From NCBI RefSeq assembly GCF_013149295.1, contig NZ_JABGCB010000003.1, positions 303,524 through 367,523 on the forward strand: a DNA stretch of 64,000 bases, read 5' to 3'. Made by a program: the position numbers and the translations under genes. A model generated the notes under the pieces. That model ran no database searches, was not told where the DNA came from, and saw only the letters and a list, made by a program, of their open reading frames with translations. This stretch comes from Novosphingobium sp. SG751A. GTDB lineage: Bacteria > Pseudomonadota > Alphaproteobacteria > Sphingomonadales > Sphingomonadaceae. Of the stretch, positions 26,671 to 37,558 are shown in pieces (position 1 is the stretch's first letter; each line of letters starts with the position of its first letter).

Positions 26671-27711
26671 CTAGCGCGAGCCCCCGATCATCGCCAGATC
26701 GCTGGCCATCGGTTCGGCCTGATAGCCGTCATAGATCGCGCGGGTGATGCTGGCGATGCGCTGATCGCGACCAGGCTTACCGCCCTGACCCGTCACATAG
26801 ATTGCCACGGCAATCGTGCGGCCATCAGTGCTGCGGATCAGGCCAACGTCGCTCGACGTATTCGACAGCGTGCCGGTCTTGTGGCCCACCATCGCATCGC
26901 CGGGCAGGGCGGCGCGCATCCGGTGAACGCCCGTGCGGCAACGCGCCATCGCGCCCAACAGCACTTCGCGGCTCTGCGCGCTCAACCACTGGCCCTGATA
27001 CAGGCCCGCCAGCAGCACGGCCATGGCCTGAGGTGTGGTCGAATCGCGCAGGTCGATCTTGCGGGCGGGATCAACTTCGCCATCGTCGCGCACCATCGTG
27101 GCAATATCGCGGTCCAGCCGGATGCCGTTGATGCCATTGCGGCGCAGCCAGCGCGTCACCACCTGCGGCCCGCCCATCGCGGCCAGAAGCGCATCGGTGG
27201 CGTGATTGTCGCTGCGGGTAATGGCCAGTTCGATCAATTGTTCGGCCGAAAGCATCGCGCCGGGGCGCACGGGGGCCACGGCGGTCGAGAATCGGGCCGA
27301 GGGCACCGGCATCATCAGCGGGAATCGGTCGGACAGCTTGTAGCGCCCCTGATCCACCCCTTCGAGGAAGGTGGCAACCACGGCGATCTTGCCCGTGCTG
27401 GCCAGCGGGAAGGGCTGATCGCCCATCACCGAGACGCCGCGCCCGGAGGAAAGGTCCACCGCCGCCACGCCGATCCGGCCCTGCGAAGCGCCCGCCAATT
27501 GGGCCAGACGTGCTTCGAAGCCGCTGATGCTGGTGGGGTTTTGCCGGGGCAGCAGGGGCGCCGGTTGAGGCGGTCGTGTGACATTGCCGCTGAACACACG
27601 GTCGAAAGCCTGTTCAAGACCATCGACATCGCCTTTGGCCAGCACAGGGGGAGCGGCAATTGCCACGGTGAGCGCCAAAGCGCCGAGAATCGCGTTCTGA
27701 GCTTTTAGCAT
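26671..27711 (-). CDS. class A beta-lactamase-like serine hydrolase
   Basis: A 346-residue exported protein: signal peptide (LGALALTVAIAAPPVLA), a linker of about 40 residues, then a penicillin-binding fold. Present are PLASTGKIAVVATFL (SxxK), TRSDNHATDALL (SDN) and GHKTGTLSNTSSDVG (KTG). The RDSTTPQAMAVLL segment matches class A enzymes (RDTTTPxAMA). But where class A enzymes have LDRxEPELN, this reads RLDRDIATMV, so the deacylating glutamate (E166) is not seen. It may therefore be a slow hydrolase or a peptidase-like relative and not a working beta-lactamase. Confidence 0.82.
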   Translation of the reverse strand: MLKAQNAILGALALTVAIAAPPVLAKGDVDGLEQAFDRVFSGNVTRPPQPAPLLPRQNPTSISGFEARLAQLAGASQGRIGVAAVDLSSGRGVSVMGDQPFPLASTGKIAVVATFLEGVDQGRYKLSDRFPLMMPVPSARFSTAVAPVRPGAMLSAEQLIELAITRSDNHATDALLAAMGGPQVVTRWLRRNGINGIRLDRDIATMVRDDGEVDPARKIDLRDSTTPQAMAVLLAGLYQGQWLSAQSREVLLGAMARCRTGVHRMRAALPGDAMVGHKTGTLSNTSSDVGLIRSTDGRTIAVAIYVTGQGGKPGRDQRIASITRAIYDGYQAEPMASDLAMIGGSR

Positions 27712-27835
27712 GTTCTGGAAATAGGCCCGTTTAAGCTAATTTCCCGTAAACTCCAATTTCTGTCCAATGTCATCCCGCCTGTCGATGAAGCGCCCCGTGC
27801 CTGCGATAGACCTAGGGAACCTCCCTAAACATAAG

Positions 27836-27868
27836 GAAAAACCCGAGGGGATCGCTCCCCCCGGGTTC
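27836..27868 (-). terminator. terminator after groEL
   Basis: Read on the minus strand, AACCCGG...CTCGGGTT forms a GC-rich stem with GGGG/CCCC inside and is followed by a T-run (TTTTTCC). Confidence 0.8.
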
Positions 27869-27896
27869 CTCATTTTGCCTTGGATAAAGCGTGGAC

Positions 27897-29573
<1,677 letters not shown>

Positions 29574-29578
29574 TCAAC

Positions 29579-29866
<288 letters not shown>

Positions 29867-29900
29867 GGGAGTGTTACCTCTCTCAAGTTGAAAATGCTTC

Positions 29901-29927
29901 TTGGCACTCCCACCCTGAGAGTGCCAA
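29901..29927 (-). promoter_or_regulatory. CIRCE operator (HrcA site) upstream of groESL
   Basis: TTGGCACTC, nine bases, GAGTGCCAA: a perfect inverted repeat matching the CIRCE pattern TTAGCACTC-N9-GAGTGCTAA with a compensating change (A to G, T to C) in both arms. It predicts HrcA repression of groESL. No hrcA gene is in the window. Confidence 0.92.
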
Positions 29928-29983
29928 CGCGCTGGATATGGGTGCAGGGCAAAGGGGCGTCAAGGCGCCCTTCGATAAAAAAT

Positions 29984-31369
29984 TTAGCCCCGCGTGTGCA
30001 GCAGCCCCAGCGCTTCACGCCGGTTCCAGCGCCACAGCAGCATCGCGGCCACCACGGCAAGGCCCGTGGCAAGGCCAATCCACACGCCAAACCCGCGCAG
30101 CCCCGTGCCCAGGCCTAGCATCACCGAAACCCCAAACCCCGGCACCCAATAGCCCAGCAGCGCAATCGCCATCGGCACCTTGGTGTCCTGCAATCCGCGC
30201 AACGCCCCCGCCAGAATGACCTGCGTGGCATCGACCAACTGAAACGCGGCGGCCACCACCAGATAGCGCACCGCCAGCGCCACCATCACCGCGCGCTCGG
30301 CCGCGTTTACGTCAATATAGGCCGAGAGCAGCAGGCGCGGTGCCACCACCATCAGCGAGGAGGAGAACATAGCGATGCACAGGCCGATCTGCAGCGAGGT
30401 CCAGCCGGCACGCCCCATCGCCGCCCGGTCGCCCGCGCCGTAATGGTATCCCACGCGGATGGTCGCGGCCTGGCCGATGCCCATAGGGATTTGAAACGTG
30501 AAGGCGGCAATCTGAAGCGCCACCGTATGCGCGGCCAGTTCCGCCTCGCCAATCCGGCCCATCAGGAAAGCGGCCGCCCCGAACAGGCCCGCCTCGGCCA
30601 GCACCTGAAAGAAGATCGGTGCGCCAATCGCGGCAATTTCGCGCAAGCGCTGCCAGTCGGGCCGCCAGAGATGGCCGAACAGATAATGCCGCCGCAGCCG
30701 CCGATTGGCGAAAATCGCCCCCGTATAGGCCAGCGCCGTCACGCATCCGGTAATCACGCTGGACAGCGCCGAACCTTGCAGCCCCAGCGCGGGCATGCCC
30801 CAATGGCCGAACACCAGCGCATAATTGCCCGCCGCATTCACTGCGATGGCCAGCGCCGTGATGAAAGTGGCAAACACCGGCCGCCCCAGCGCCGAAACCA
30901 CCGAGCGCAGCACATTGGCGATCAGCATCGGCACCATCGCCCATTTCAGCACATGCAGAAACCCTCCCGACAGATCCGCCACTTCGCGCGCCTGTCCGGT
31001 CAGCAGCAGGATCTCGCGCCCGAAACTGCACAGCACCATAGCCAAAGCCCCGGTGCCCACCGCCAGCCACAGGCCCATGCGCGTAGACCGTCGCACCGAA
31101 CGCACAGCATGATTGCGTGCGCCCAGTTCGGCCGCCACCAGCGCCGAAACCGCGCCCGTCAGGCCCGACAGGCTCCACGCCAGCAGGCCGAACAGGCTGA
31201 CCGAGAGGGAAGATGCGGCCAGCGGGGTCTGGCCCAGCCGGGCGACAAAGATCACGTCAATGGCGTAAACCGCCATTTGCAACAGATTGGCTGCCGCCAG
31301 CGGCACCGCCAGTCGCAGCGTGGCCAGCGCTTCGCCGCGCCAGAGTCCCGTGTTCGCCCCCGTCGTCAT
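29984..31369 (-). CDS. MATE family multidrug efflux transporter
   Basis: A 461-residue inner-membrane protein with about twelve hydrophobic segments in two similar halves. Each half opens with the MATE pattern: LAVPLAAANLLQMAVYAIDVIFVARLG in the first, and IGAPIFFQVLAEAGLFGAAAFLMGRIG in the second. It would export cationic drugs against Na+ or H+. The start at 31367-31369 (MTTGANTGLW) fits the family. It lies downstream of the RND efflux operon, after a terminator, so it is probably transcribed separately. Confidence 0.92.
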   Translation of the reverse strand: MTTGANTGLWRGEALATLRLAVPLAAANLLQMAVYAIDVIFVARLGQTPLAASSLSVSLFGLLAWSLSGLTGAVSALVAAELGARNHAVRSVRRSTRMGLWLAVGTGALAMVLCSFGREILLLTGQAREVADLSGGFLHVLKWAMVPMLIANVLRSVVSALGRPVFATFITALAIAVNAAGNYALVFGHWGMPALGLQGSALSSVITGCVTALAYTGAIFANRRLRRHYLFGHLWRPDWQRLREIAAIGAPIFFQVLAEAGLFGAAAFLMGRIGEAELAAHTVALQIAAFTFQIPMGIGQAATIRVGYHYGAGDRAAMGRAGWTSLQIGLCIAMFSSSLMVVAPRLLLSAYIDVNAAERAVMVALAVRYLVVAAAFQLVDATQVILAGALRGLQDTKVPMAIALLGYWVPGFGVSVMLGLGTGLRGFGVWIGLATGLAVVAAMLLWRWNRREALGLLHTRG

Positions 31370-31423
31370 CACGCGCGGGCATAGGCGCGCTTTGTTGCGG
31401 GACAAAGCAATTTCGTGTTGCTG

Positions 31424-31457
31424 AAAAGAAAAGGGGCGCCCCGGCTGAGCGCCCCTT
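31424..31457 (-). terminator. terminator after the RND efflux operon
   Basis: Read on the minus strand, AAGGGGCGC pairs with GCGCCCCTT around a 9-base loop, followed by TTTTCTTTT. Confidence 0.8.
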
Positions 31458-31461
31458 CGCA

Positions 31462-32874
31462 TTATTTCTGGCCGGTTCCGCCGCCCAGCGATTGGTAGAG
31501 CGCGACGGTATCAACCAGCCGTGCCGCGCGGGCCTGAACCCATGTGCTGCGCGCCTCGGCCCTTGCGGCCAGAACCGGCAGCAGGGTGAAAGTGCCCACC
31601 GCGCCCAACTCATACTGGCGGCGGGTAAAGTTCAGACTGTCGGCCGAGGCGCGATTGCCCCGGTCGGCGGCGGCCAGCGCGTCGCCATCGGTCTTGATCG
31701 CGGTCAGCGCGTTCGAGACATCGGCAAACGCCTGAAGCGCGGTCGAGCGGTACTGCGCCTGTGCGGCCTCCAGCGCGGCCCTGGCGGCGTGGCTCTGGTG
31801 CAGCAGGCTGCCCGCATGGAAGATCGGCGCCGATACCCCGCCCAGCAGCGTCCAGAACGGATTGCCGCTGGCGAACATATCGGCAAAGCGGTTGGCCGTG
31901 CCGCCATATTCGGCGCTGAGCGTGAAGGAGGGCAGGCGGGCGGCGACCGCTGCCTTCACGTCGGCGGATGCGCCTTCCATGATCGCGGCGGCGCTGCGCA
32001 CATCGGGGCGATGGGCAACGACCTGCGCGGGCAGGCTCAAGGGCAATTGCGCGGGCAGGGTCAGTTCATCCATGCGCGGCACGGGGGGCAGGGGCGAGCC
32101 CGGCGCTACCCCAATCAGTACGGCGATCTGGGCCTCCTGTGCCTTGCGCGCGCGTTCCAGCCCCGGCAATTGCCCCTCGATCGCGGCCAGCGCGGTTTCC
32201 TGCGCCGCCACATCCGATGCGCCCACCGCGCCGATCTTTTGACGCAGCTTGATCAGCGCCAGCACATCGCGATAGGCGGTGACCGCATCGCGCGTGGCCT
32301 CGATTTCCTCGCCCAAGGCGGCATATTGGATCGCGGACTGGACCAGATTGGCCACCACCGTCGAACGCGCCGCATCGGCCCGTGCTGCCTGCGCCGTGGC
32401 CGCCGCCCGCGCCGAGCGTACCCGCGCCCGCCCGCCGCCGAACACATCGGGCGACCATGACAGGCTGACCTGTGCGGTGTGGAGCGAATAGAGCATCACG
32501 CTTTGATCAGCCAGCGGCGGGGCGATGGTGTTGCTGGCCCGCAGGCGCGAGGCCTGATAGCCCGCATCGACCTGAGGCAGCAGCCCGCCCACCGAGGCGC
32601 GCGCCAGTTCCTGCGCCTGACGCAGCGTGGCATCGGCTGCGGCAATATCGGGATTGGCCTTGAGGCCGCGCTCGACCAGCGCATTGAGCGCGTCATTGCC
32701 GAATTCGCGCCACCATTGCGCGGGGACCGGGGCCCCCACGGCGATGGCCTGCGCCGGGCCGCCCTCGGGGGCGACCGGGGCGCTCAGCACCGAGGCGGGC
32801 GCATTGCCCGCAGGCGTCGGGGGCAAAGGCAGAGCCGGCACCGTTGCTGCCAGCAAAAGGGCGGTCATGCTCAT
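31462..32874 (-). CDS. RND efflux outer-membrane factor (NodT/TolC family)
   Basis: A 470-residue outer-membrane channel: N-terminal export signal (MSMTALLLAATVPALPLPP) with no lipobox cysteine, then two OEP repeats rich in long Ala/Gln/Leu helices. The PDIAAADATLRQAQELARASVGGLLPQ block and the later DVRSAAAIMEGASADVKAAVAARLPSFTLSAEYG block are typical. Its ATG overlaps the stop of the RND pump gene (ATGA), making it the third gene of the MFP-RND-OMF operon. Confidence 0.92.
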   Translation of the reverse strand: MSMTALLLAATVPALPLPPTPAGNAPASVLSAPVAPEGGPAQAIAVGAPVPAQWWREFGNDALNALVERGLKANPDIAAADATLRQAQELARASVGGLLPQVDAGYQASRLRASNTIAPPLADQSVMLYSLHTAQVSLSWSPDVFGGGRARVRSARAAATAQAARADAARSTVVANLVQSAIQYAALGEEIEATRDAVTAYRDVLALIKLRQKIGAVGASDVAAQETALAAIEGQLPGLERARKAQEAQIAVLIGVAPGSPLPPVPRMDELTLPAQLPLSLPAQVVAHRPDVRSAAAIMEGASADVKAAVAARLPSFTLSAEYGGTANRFADMFASGNPFWTLLGGVSAPIFHAGSLLHQSHAARAALEAAQAQYRSTALQAFADVSNALTAIKTDGDALAAADRGNRASADSLNFTRRQYELGAVGTFTLLPVLAARAEARSTWVQARAARLVDTVALYQSLGGGTGQK

Positions 32875-35800
32875 GCCGTTTCTCCCTCATGATGATGGGG
32901 CAGATCACGCTCATCCTTGCCATGGGCCACCGCATATCGATTGGGCACATGCTTGGAATAGCGCCCGATCAGCAGCGGCAGCACCAGCAGGATCAGCACA
33001 GGGGCTAGCGTCATGCCGCCCACCACCACCAGAGCCAGCGGCTTTTGCACCTGAGAGCCGATACCGGTGGCAACGGCGGCAGGCAGCAGGCCGATAGCCG
33101 CCACAAGGCAAGTCATCAGCACAGGGCGCAGCGAATTGCGCGTTGTGGTTGTGAGCGCATCCTCGCGGCTTTGTCCTTCGTTAAGCGCGGTGTTGAAATT
33201 GTTGACCACCAAAATCCCGTCCATCACCGCAATGCCGAACAAGGCAACAAAGCCGATGGCGGCCGAAATCGAGAAGGACGTGCCCGTCAGCACCAGCGCC
33301 AGCACGCCCCCGATGATCGCCATCGGAATGGAGGAGAGCGCAAGGCAGGCATCGCGAATATTGCCGAAATTGGCATAAAGCAGGGCAAAGATGATCAGCA
33401 GGCTGATCGGCACCACCACTTCAAGCCGCGCCACGGCATTCTTCAGGTTCGACATTTCGCCCGCCCATTCCAGCGTATAGCCGGGCGGCAGCGTGATCTT
33501 CTGGGCGATGCGCGACTGTGCCTCGGCCACGGCGCTGCCCAGATCGCGGTCGCGCACGCTGAACTTGATCGGGACATAGCGGGTCTGATGCTCGCGATAG
33601 ATGAAGCTGGCGCCCGAAACGAGGCGGATGCTGGCCACCTCGGACAGGGGAACCTGCGTCACACCGCCGGTGGCATTGGGCGTGGCCACGGTGATGTGGC
33701 TGATCGTATCGATGCTGTCGCGCTGTTCGGGGCGGAAGCGCACGATGATCGGGAAGTGCCGGTCGGTGTGCGGTTCGTACAATTCGCCCGGCGATGCGCC
33801 GCCCACGGCTGCCGCCACGGTCTGGTTGATGTCATCCGGGGTCAGGCCATAGCGGCCCGCCTTTTCTCGGTCGACATCGATGCGCACCGTGGGCTGGCCC
33901 AGCGACTGGAACACGCCAAGATCGGCAATGCCCTGAATTTTGGACATTTCATCCTTGATCTGGTTGGCGATCTTTTGCAGCGTTTCCAGATCAGGCCCAA
34001 ACAGCTTGACCGAATTGGCGCCCTTCACCCCGCTCGCCGCCTCGGACACGTTGTCCTCGATGATCTGCGAGAAGGAGAAATCGACGCCGGGGAAATGATC
34101 GGCCAGATCCTTGCTCATCGTGGCGACGAGCTTGTCCTTGTCCATCCCGGCGGGCCATTCCTTCTGCGGCTTCAAAGGCACGAAGAATTCGGCGTTGAAG
34201 AAGCCGGTCGGGTCGGTGCCGTCATCCGGGCGGCCTTGCGTCGAAAGCACATTCTGCGTTTCGGGATAGGAGGCGATGCGGCGCCGGATCGCATTGGTGG
34301 TGGGCAGGCCGGCCTCCAGCGAGATCGAAGTCGGCAATTCGCCGCGGATGAACAGGTTGCCTTCCTCCAGATGCGGCAGGAATTCGACGCCCAGCGTGCG
34401 CACCCCCACCATGGCCGCGCCAAACAGCAGCAGGCCGCCACCCAGCGTCACCACCGGATTGGCCAGCGCAAAGCTGGAGGCCGGTTCATAAACCCGGCGC
34501 AAACGCTGGACGATCCAGGTTTCCACCTCCGACAATTTATCGGGCAGCAGCAGCGCCGACATCACCGGCGCCACGGTAAAGGTGGCGATCAACCCGCCCG
34601 CGATGGCATAGGCATAGGTCTTGGCCATCGGGCCGAAGATATGGCCTTCCACGCCCGTCAGGGTGAAGAGCGGCAGGAAGGAGGCGATGATGATCGCGGC
34701 GGCAAAGAAGATGCCGCGGCTCACTTCGCTGCTGGCATGCAGGATCGAGCCAAGGCGCGTGGCGAAGGAGAAGTGACTCTCGCCCCGCTCCACATGTTCG
34801 GATCTCTCGACCATGTGGCGGAAGATATTTTCCACCATGATAACCGTGGCGTCCACCACAAGGCCAAAGTCGAGCGCGCCCACCGAGAGCAGGTTGGCGC
34901 TCTCGCCCTGAAGCGTCAGGATCAGCACCGCAAAGGCCAGCGCGAAGGGAATGGTGGTGGCCACGATAATCGCGCTGCGCAGATTGCCGAGCAGGCCCCA
35001 TTGCAGCGCAAAGATCAGCGCAATGCCGACCACCAGATTTTCCATCACGGTATGCGTGGTGACATCGATCAGCTTGGAACGGTCATAGTTCGAAACCAGC
35101 GTCACGCCCGGAGGCAGGATGCCGCCCGCATTGATCTTCTCGACCTCTTCCTTGACCGCGTTGATCGTGGGCATGGACTGCGAACCGCGACGCATCAGCA
35201 CGATGCCCTCGACGATATCGTCCTCATTGCCAAGGCCCGCCACGCCAAAGCGCGGCTGGTTGCCCACCTGAACGCTGGCGACATCGCGGATATAGACCGG
35301 CACGCCCGCATTGTTCGTCACCAGCGTGTTCTCGATCTGGCTGGGCGACTGGATCAGCGCCACGCCGCGCACGATGGCGGCCTGAGGGCCAAAGTTGATC
35401 GTCTGCCCGCCGACATTGGCGTCGCCCTTGCCCAGAGCGGCAATTACGGCCGCCACGCTGGTCTGATGTGCGGTCAGCTTGGCCGAATCGACCACCACCT
35501 CATAGGCGCGCTCCTTGCCGCCCCAGCCGGTGACGTCGATCACGCCGGGAATGGCCTTGAAGCGCCGTTCCAGAATCCAGTTCTGGAGTGTTTTGAGGTC
35601 CATTACCGAATAGCCCTTGGGGGCCTTGATGCGATAGCGATAGATTTCGCCGATCGGGCTGGTGGGCGAGAGTTCAGGCACCACGCCGCCGGGCAGGGTG
35701 CCCAATTGCGACAGGCGGTTGATCACCTGCTGCTGGGCTTGTTCAAAGGTGAAATCGTAGGTGAACTGCACCTTCACGTCGGACAGGCCGAACAGGCTGA

Positions 35801-36050
35801 TGGTGCGGATCGCCGTCATATGCGGCAGGCCCGCGAGCTGCACCTCGATGGGAATGGTGACGCCGCGTTCCATTTCCTCGGCGCTGGAGCCGGGGGACTG
35901 GGTGATGATTTCCACCATCGGCGGAACGGGGTCGGGATAGGCCTCGATGTTCAGGTTGTAAAAGGCAATGCCACCGGCCACCAGCATCCCTGCCAGCAGC
36001 CCCATGATCAGCATGCGCGAACGCAGCGCAAAACGGACAAGACTGTTCAC
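32871..36050 (-). CDS. RND efflux pump, CzcA/CusA-like (heavy metal efflux type)
   Basis: A 1059-residue trimeric-type pump with twelve membrane spans in two halves. It opens SLVRFALRSRMLIMGLLAGM. The TM4 motif LDFGLVVDATVIMVEN carries the D-x5-D-x6-E pattern that marks proton transfer in heavy-metal RND pumps (CzcA, CusA, NccA). The early EAYPDPVPPMVEIITQSPG is also shared with that group. The C-terminal His-rich or metal-binding tail of some relatives is absent. The start is a GTG at 36048-36050 overlapping the MFP stop. The metal exported cannot be read from the sequence. Confidence 0.9.
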   Translation of the reverse strand: MNSLVRFALRSRMLIMGLLAGMLVAGGIAFYNLNIEAYPDPVPPMVEIITQSPGSSAEEMERGVTIPIEVQLAGLPHMTAIRTISLFGLSDVKVQFTYDFTFEQAQQQVINRLSQLGTLPGGVVPELSPTSPIGEIYRYRIKAPKGYSVMDLKTLQNWILERRFKAIPGVIDVTGWGGKERAYEVVVDSAKLTAHQTSVAAVIAALGKGDANVGGQTINFGPQAAIVRGVALIQSPSQIENTLVTNNAGVPVYIRDVASVQVGNQPRFGVAGLGNEDDIVEGIVLMRRGSQSMPTINAVKEEVEKINAGGILPPGVTLVSNYDRSKLIDVTTHTVMENLVVGIALIFALQWGLLGNLRSAIIVATTIPFALAFAVLILTLQGESANLLSVGALDFGLVVDATVIMVENIFRHMVERSEHVERGESHFSFATRLGSILHASSEVSRGIFFAAAIIIASFLPLFTLTGVEGHIFGPMAKTYAYAIAGGLIATFTVAPVMSALLLPDKLSEVETWIVQRLRRVYEPASSFALANPVVTLGGGLLLFGAAMVGVRTLGVEFLPHLEEGNLFIRGELPTSISLEAGLPTTNAIRRRIASYPETQNVLSTQGRPDDGTDPTGFFNAEFFVPLKPQKEWPAGMDKDKLVATMSKDLADHFPGVDFSFSQIIEDNVSEAASGVKGANSVKLFGPDLETLQKIANQIKDEMSKIQGIADLGVFQSLGQPTVRIDVDREKAGRYGLTPDDINQTVAAAVGGASPGELYEPHTDRHFPIIVRFRPEQRDSIDTISHITVATPNATGGVTQVPLSEVASIRLVSGASFIYREHQTRYVPIKFSVRDRDLGSAVAEAQSRIAQKITLPPGYTLEWAGEMSNLKNAVARLEVVVPISLLIIFALLYANFGNIRDACLALSSIPMAIIGGVLALVLTGTSFSISAAIGFVALFGIAVMDGILVVNNFNTALNEGQSREDALTTTTRNSLRPVLMTCLVAAIGLLPAAVATGIGSQVQKPLALVVVGGMTLAPVLILLVLPLLIGRYSKHVPNRYAVAHGKDERDLPHHHEGETA

Positions 36051-37306
36051 GCGCCAAATCCCGCTTCGTTCACAAAGATCGCGCCCGAGGTGACGACCTT
36101 TTCGCCGCCCTTGAGGCCCGAGGTCACATCGACCCGGCCATTATGGCTTTCGCCCAGCGTGACATCGACACAGCGGAAGCGGTTGGCCGAAATCTGGATC
36201 CACACGCGGGCATTGTCGCTTTCGCGGATTACGGCCTGCGCGGGAACCGACATCACCGGGCGGCCATTTGCGGGGGCGCTGTCCTGATGGCGGATGGTGA
36301 AATTGGCGAACATCTGGGGCTTCAAAGCGCCGTCCGGATTGGCAATCGTGGCGCGCACCGGCAGGCGGTGACTTTGCGGATCAAGCGCGCTGGCGATATT
36401 GTCGACCACGGCCTGAAACACGCGGCCGGGGAAGGCCGAAACGGTCACGTCCACCCGGTCGCCCATATGCACATGGGGCGCATCGCTTTCGGCCAGCTGC
36501 GCCACCAGCCACACCCGGCCCGGATTGGCGATGGTCAGCACGGGCGTGGTGCCGCCCACCTGAACGAACTGGCCCGGGCTGACCGCGCGGCTGGCGATCA
36601 CGCCGCCGATGGGCGCGCGGAACGTGGTTTCGGGGTGATAGCCGTTGACGTCATGCGCGCCTTCAAGGCGGGCGATCTCGCCCTGGCTCTTGCCATAGAT
36701 TTCCAGCTTGTCACGCGCGGCGCCAAGGGCAGCCTCTGCGCTGCGCAGCGCGGCCTGTGCGGCGACGGCGTCATTGCGGGCCTGCTCATAATCGCGCAGC
36801 GCACCGCCGGCGGTGCGGTAGATCTGTTCCTGACGCTTGAGGTTTTCCTCGGCCAGCTTGGCCGCAGCAAAGGCGCTGGACCGGCTGGCCGCCGCGCCGA
36901 ACAGCGCGTTGCGCGCGTCCACCACATCGCTGGTGCGCAAGGTCAGCAGGGGCTGGCCCTGAACCACCGTGGCGCCCTGCTGGACCATGACCTGCGTGAC
37001 CTGTCCCGAATAGGGCAGAAAAATCGGCGTGGCGCGGGTTTCATCCACCGCGATCATGCCGGTGGCCGACGTCTGCAGCCAGCCATCGCCCCCGCCCACG
37101 GCCTCGACCTTGAGCGTGGCCAGTTGCGAAGGCGACATTTCGACAATGCCTTCGGGCAACGGCGCGGGCGCCACCGGCTCTTTATACGTGAAATGGCGAT
37201 AGGCCAGCACCAGAAGCGCAACCGCCCCCACTGCCAGCACCGCCTTGAGCAAAAGGCCAAGCTGATGCTTGACCGAAAGCGTGCCACCCGCTTGATTATC
37301 CGTCAC
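36047..37306 (-). CDS. RND efflux periplasmic adaptor (membrane fusion protein)
   Basis: A 419-residue adaptor: membrane anchor near residues 18-36, the lipoyl-type segment GQVTQVMVQQGATVVQGQPLLTL, a helical hairpin (AAAKLAEENLKRQEQIYRTAGGA), and the beta-barrel part IGGVIASRAVSPGQFVQVGG. The start is taken as the GTG at 37304-37306 with AGGA eight bases upstream; an ATG ten codons earlier has no such site. No metal-binding N-terminal or C-terminal extension is seen. First gene of the operon, with no regulator gene beside it. Confidence 0.9.
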   Translation of the reverse strand: MTDNQAGGTLSVKHQLGLLLKAVLAVGAVALLVLAYRHFTYKEPVAPAPLPEGIVEMSPSQLATLKVEAVGGGDGWLQTSATGMIAVDETRATPIFLPYSGQVTQVMVQQGATVVQGQPLLTLRTSDVVDARNALFGAAASRSSAFAAAKLAEENLKRQEQIYRTAGGALRDYEQARNDAVAAQAALRSAEAALGAARDKLEIYGKSQGEIARLEGAHDVNGYHPETTFRAPIGGVIASRAVSPGQFVQVGGTTPVLTIANPGRVWLVAQLAESDAPHVHMGDRVDVTVSAFPGRVFQAVVDNIASALDPQSHRLPVRATIANPDGALKPQMFANFTIRHQDSAPANGRPVMSVPAQAVIRESDNARVWIQISANRFRCVDVTLGESHNGRVDVTSGLKGGEKVVTSGAIFVNEAGFGA

Positions 37307-37413
37307 TTTTATTCCTCGCCTGCATCGTGCCGCCAATCCCTATCAGCCCCTAGCACGCCCAGCTCTTCGAGTTTGCTCCAAGCACGGGGGGCGCTGAATT
37401 GAGGATGAACGGA

Positions 37414-37428
37414 TATAAATTTTTTATA
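37414..37428. promoter_or_regulatory. AT-rich palindrome in the efflux/LOG divergent promoter region
   Basis: TATAAA-TTT-TTTATA, a perfect 6-3-6 inverted repeat, stands out in the 252-base gap (37307-37558) between the divergent efflux operon and LOG gene. It could be a promoter element or an operator; nothing else was found in the gap. Confidence 0.35.
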
Positions 37429-37558
37429 TAAACACAAGGGCAACCCCTTAGGCTGCCACCGAAACCTCGCCTACCATCTGATTTCCAAGCTTCTCTCGGT
37501 CATTGCCCATTCACTCTTTTGCGCTAGAAAGGTCAATTGGAAGAGATAAGAGCAGAAG

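Noticed and set aside
33045..36287. 1080-residue plus-strand open frame, antisense to the RND pump and adaptor
   Set aside because: Its codon pattern mirrors the minus-strand pump gene, which has clear family motifs throughout; high GC creates long antisense frames.
36143..37402. 419-residue plus-strand open frame opposite the RND adaptor
   Set aside because: Antisense shadow of the adaptor gene; no domain recognised.
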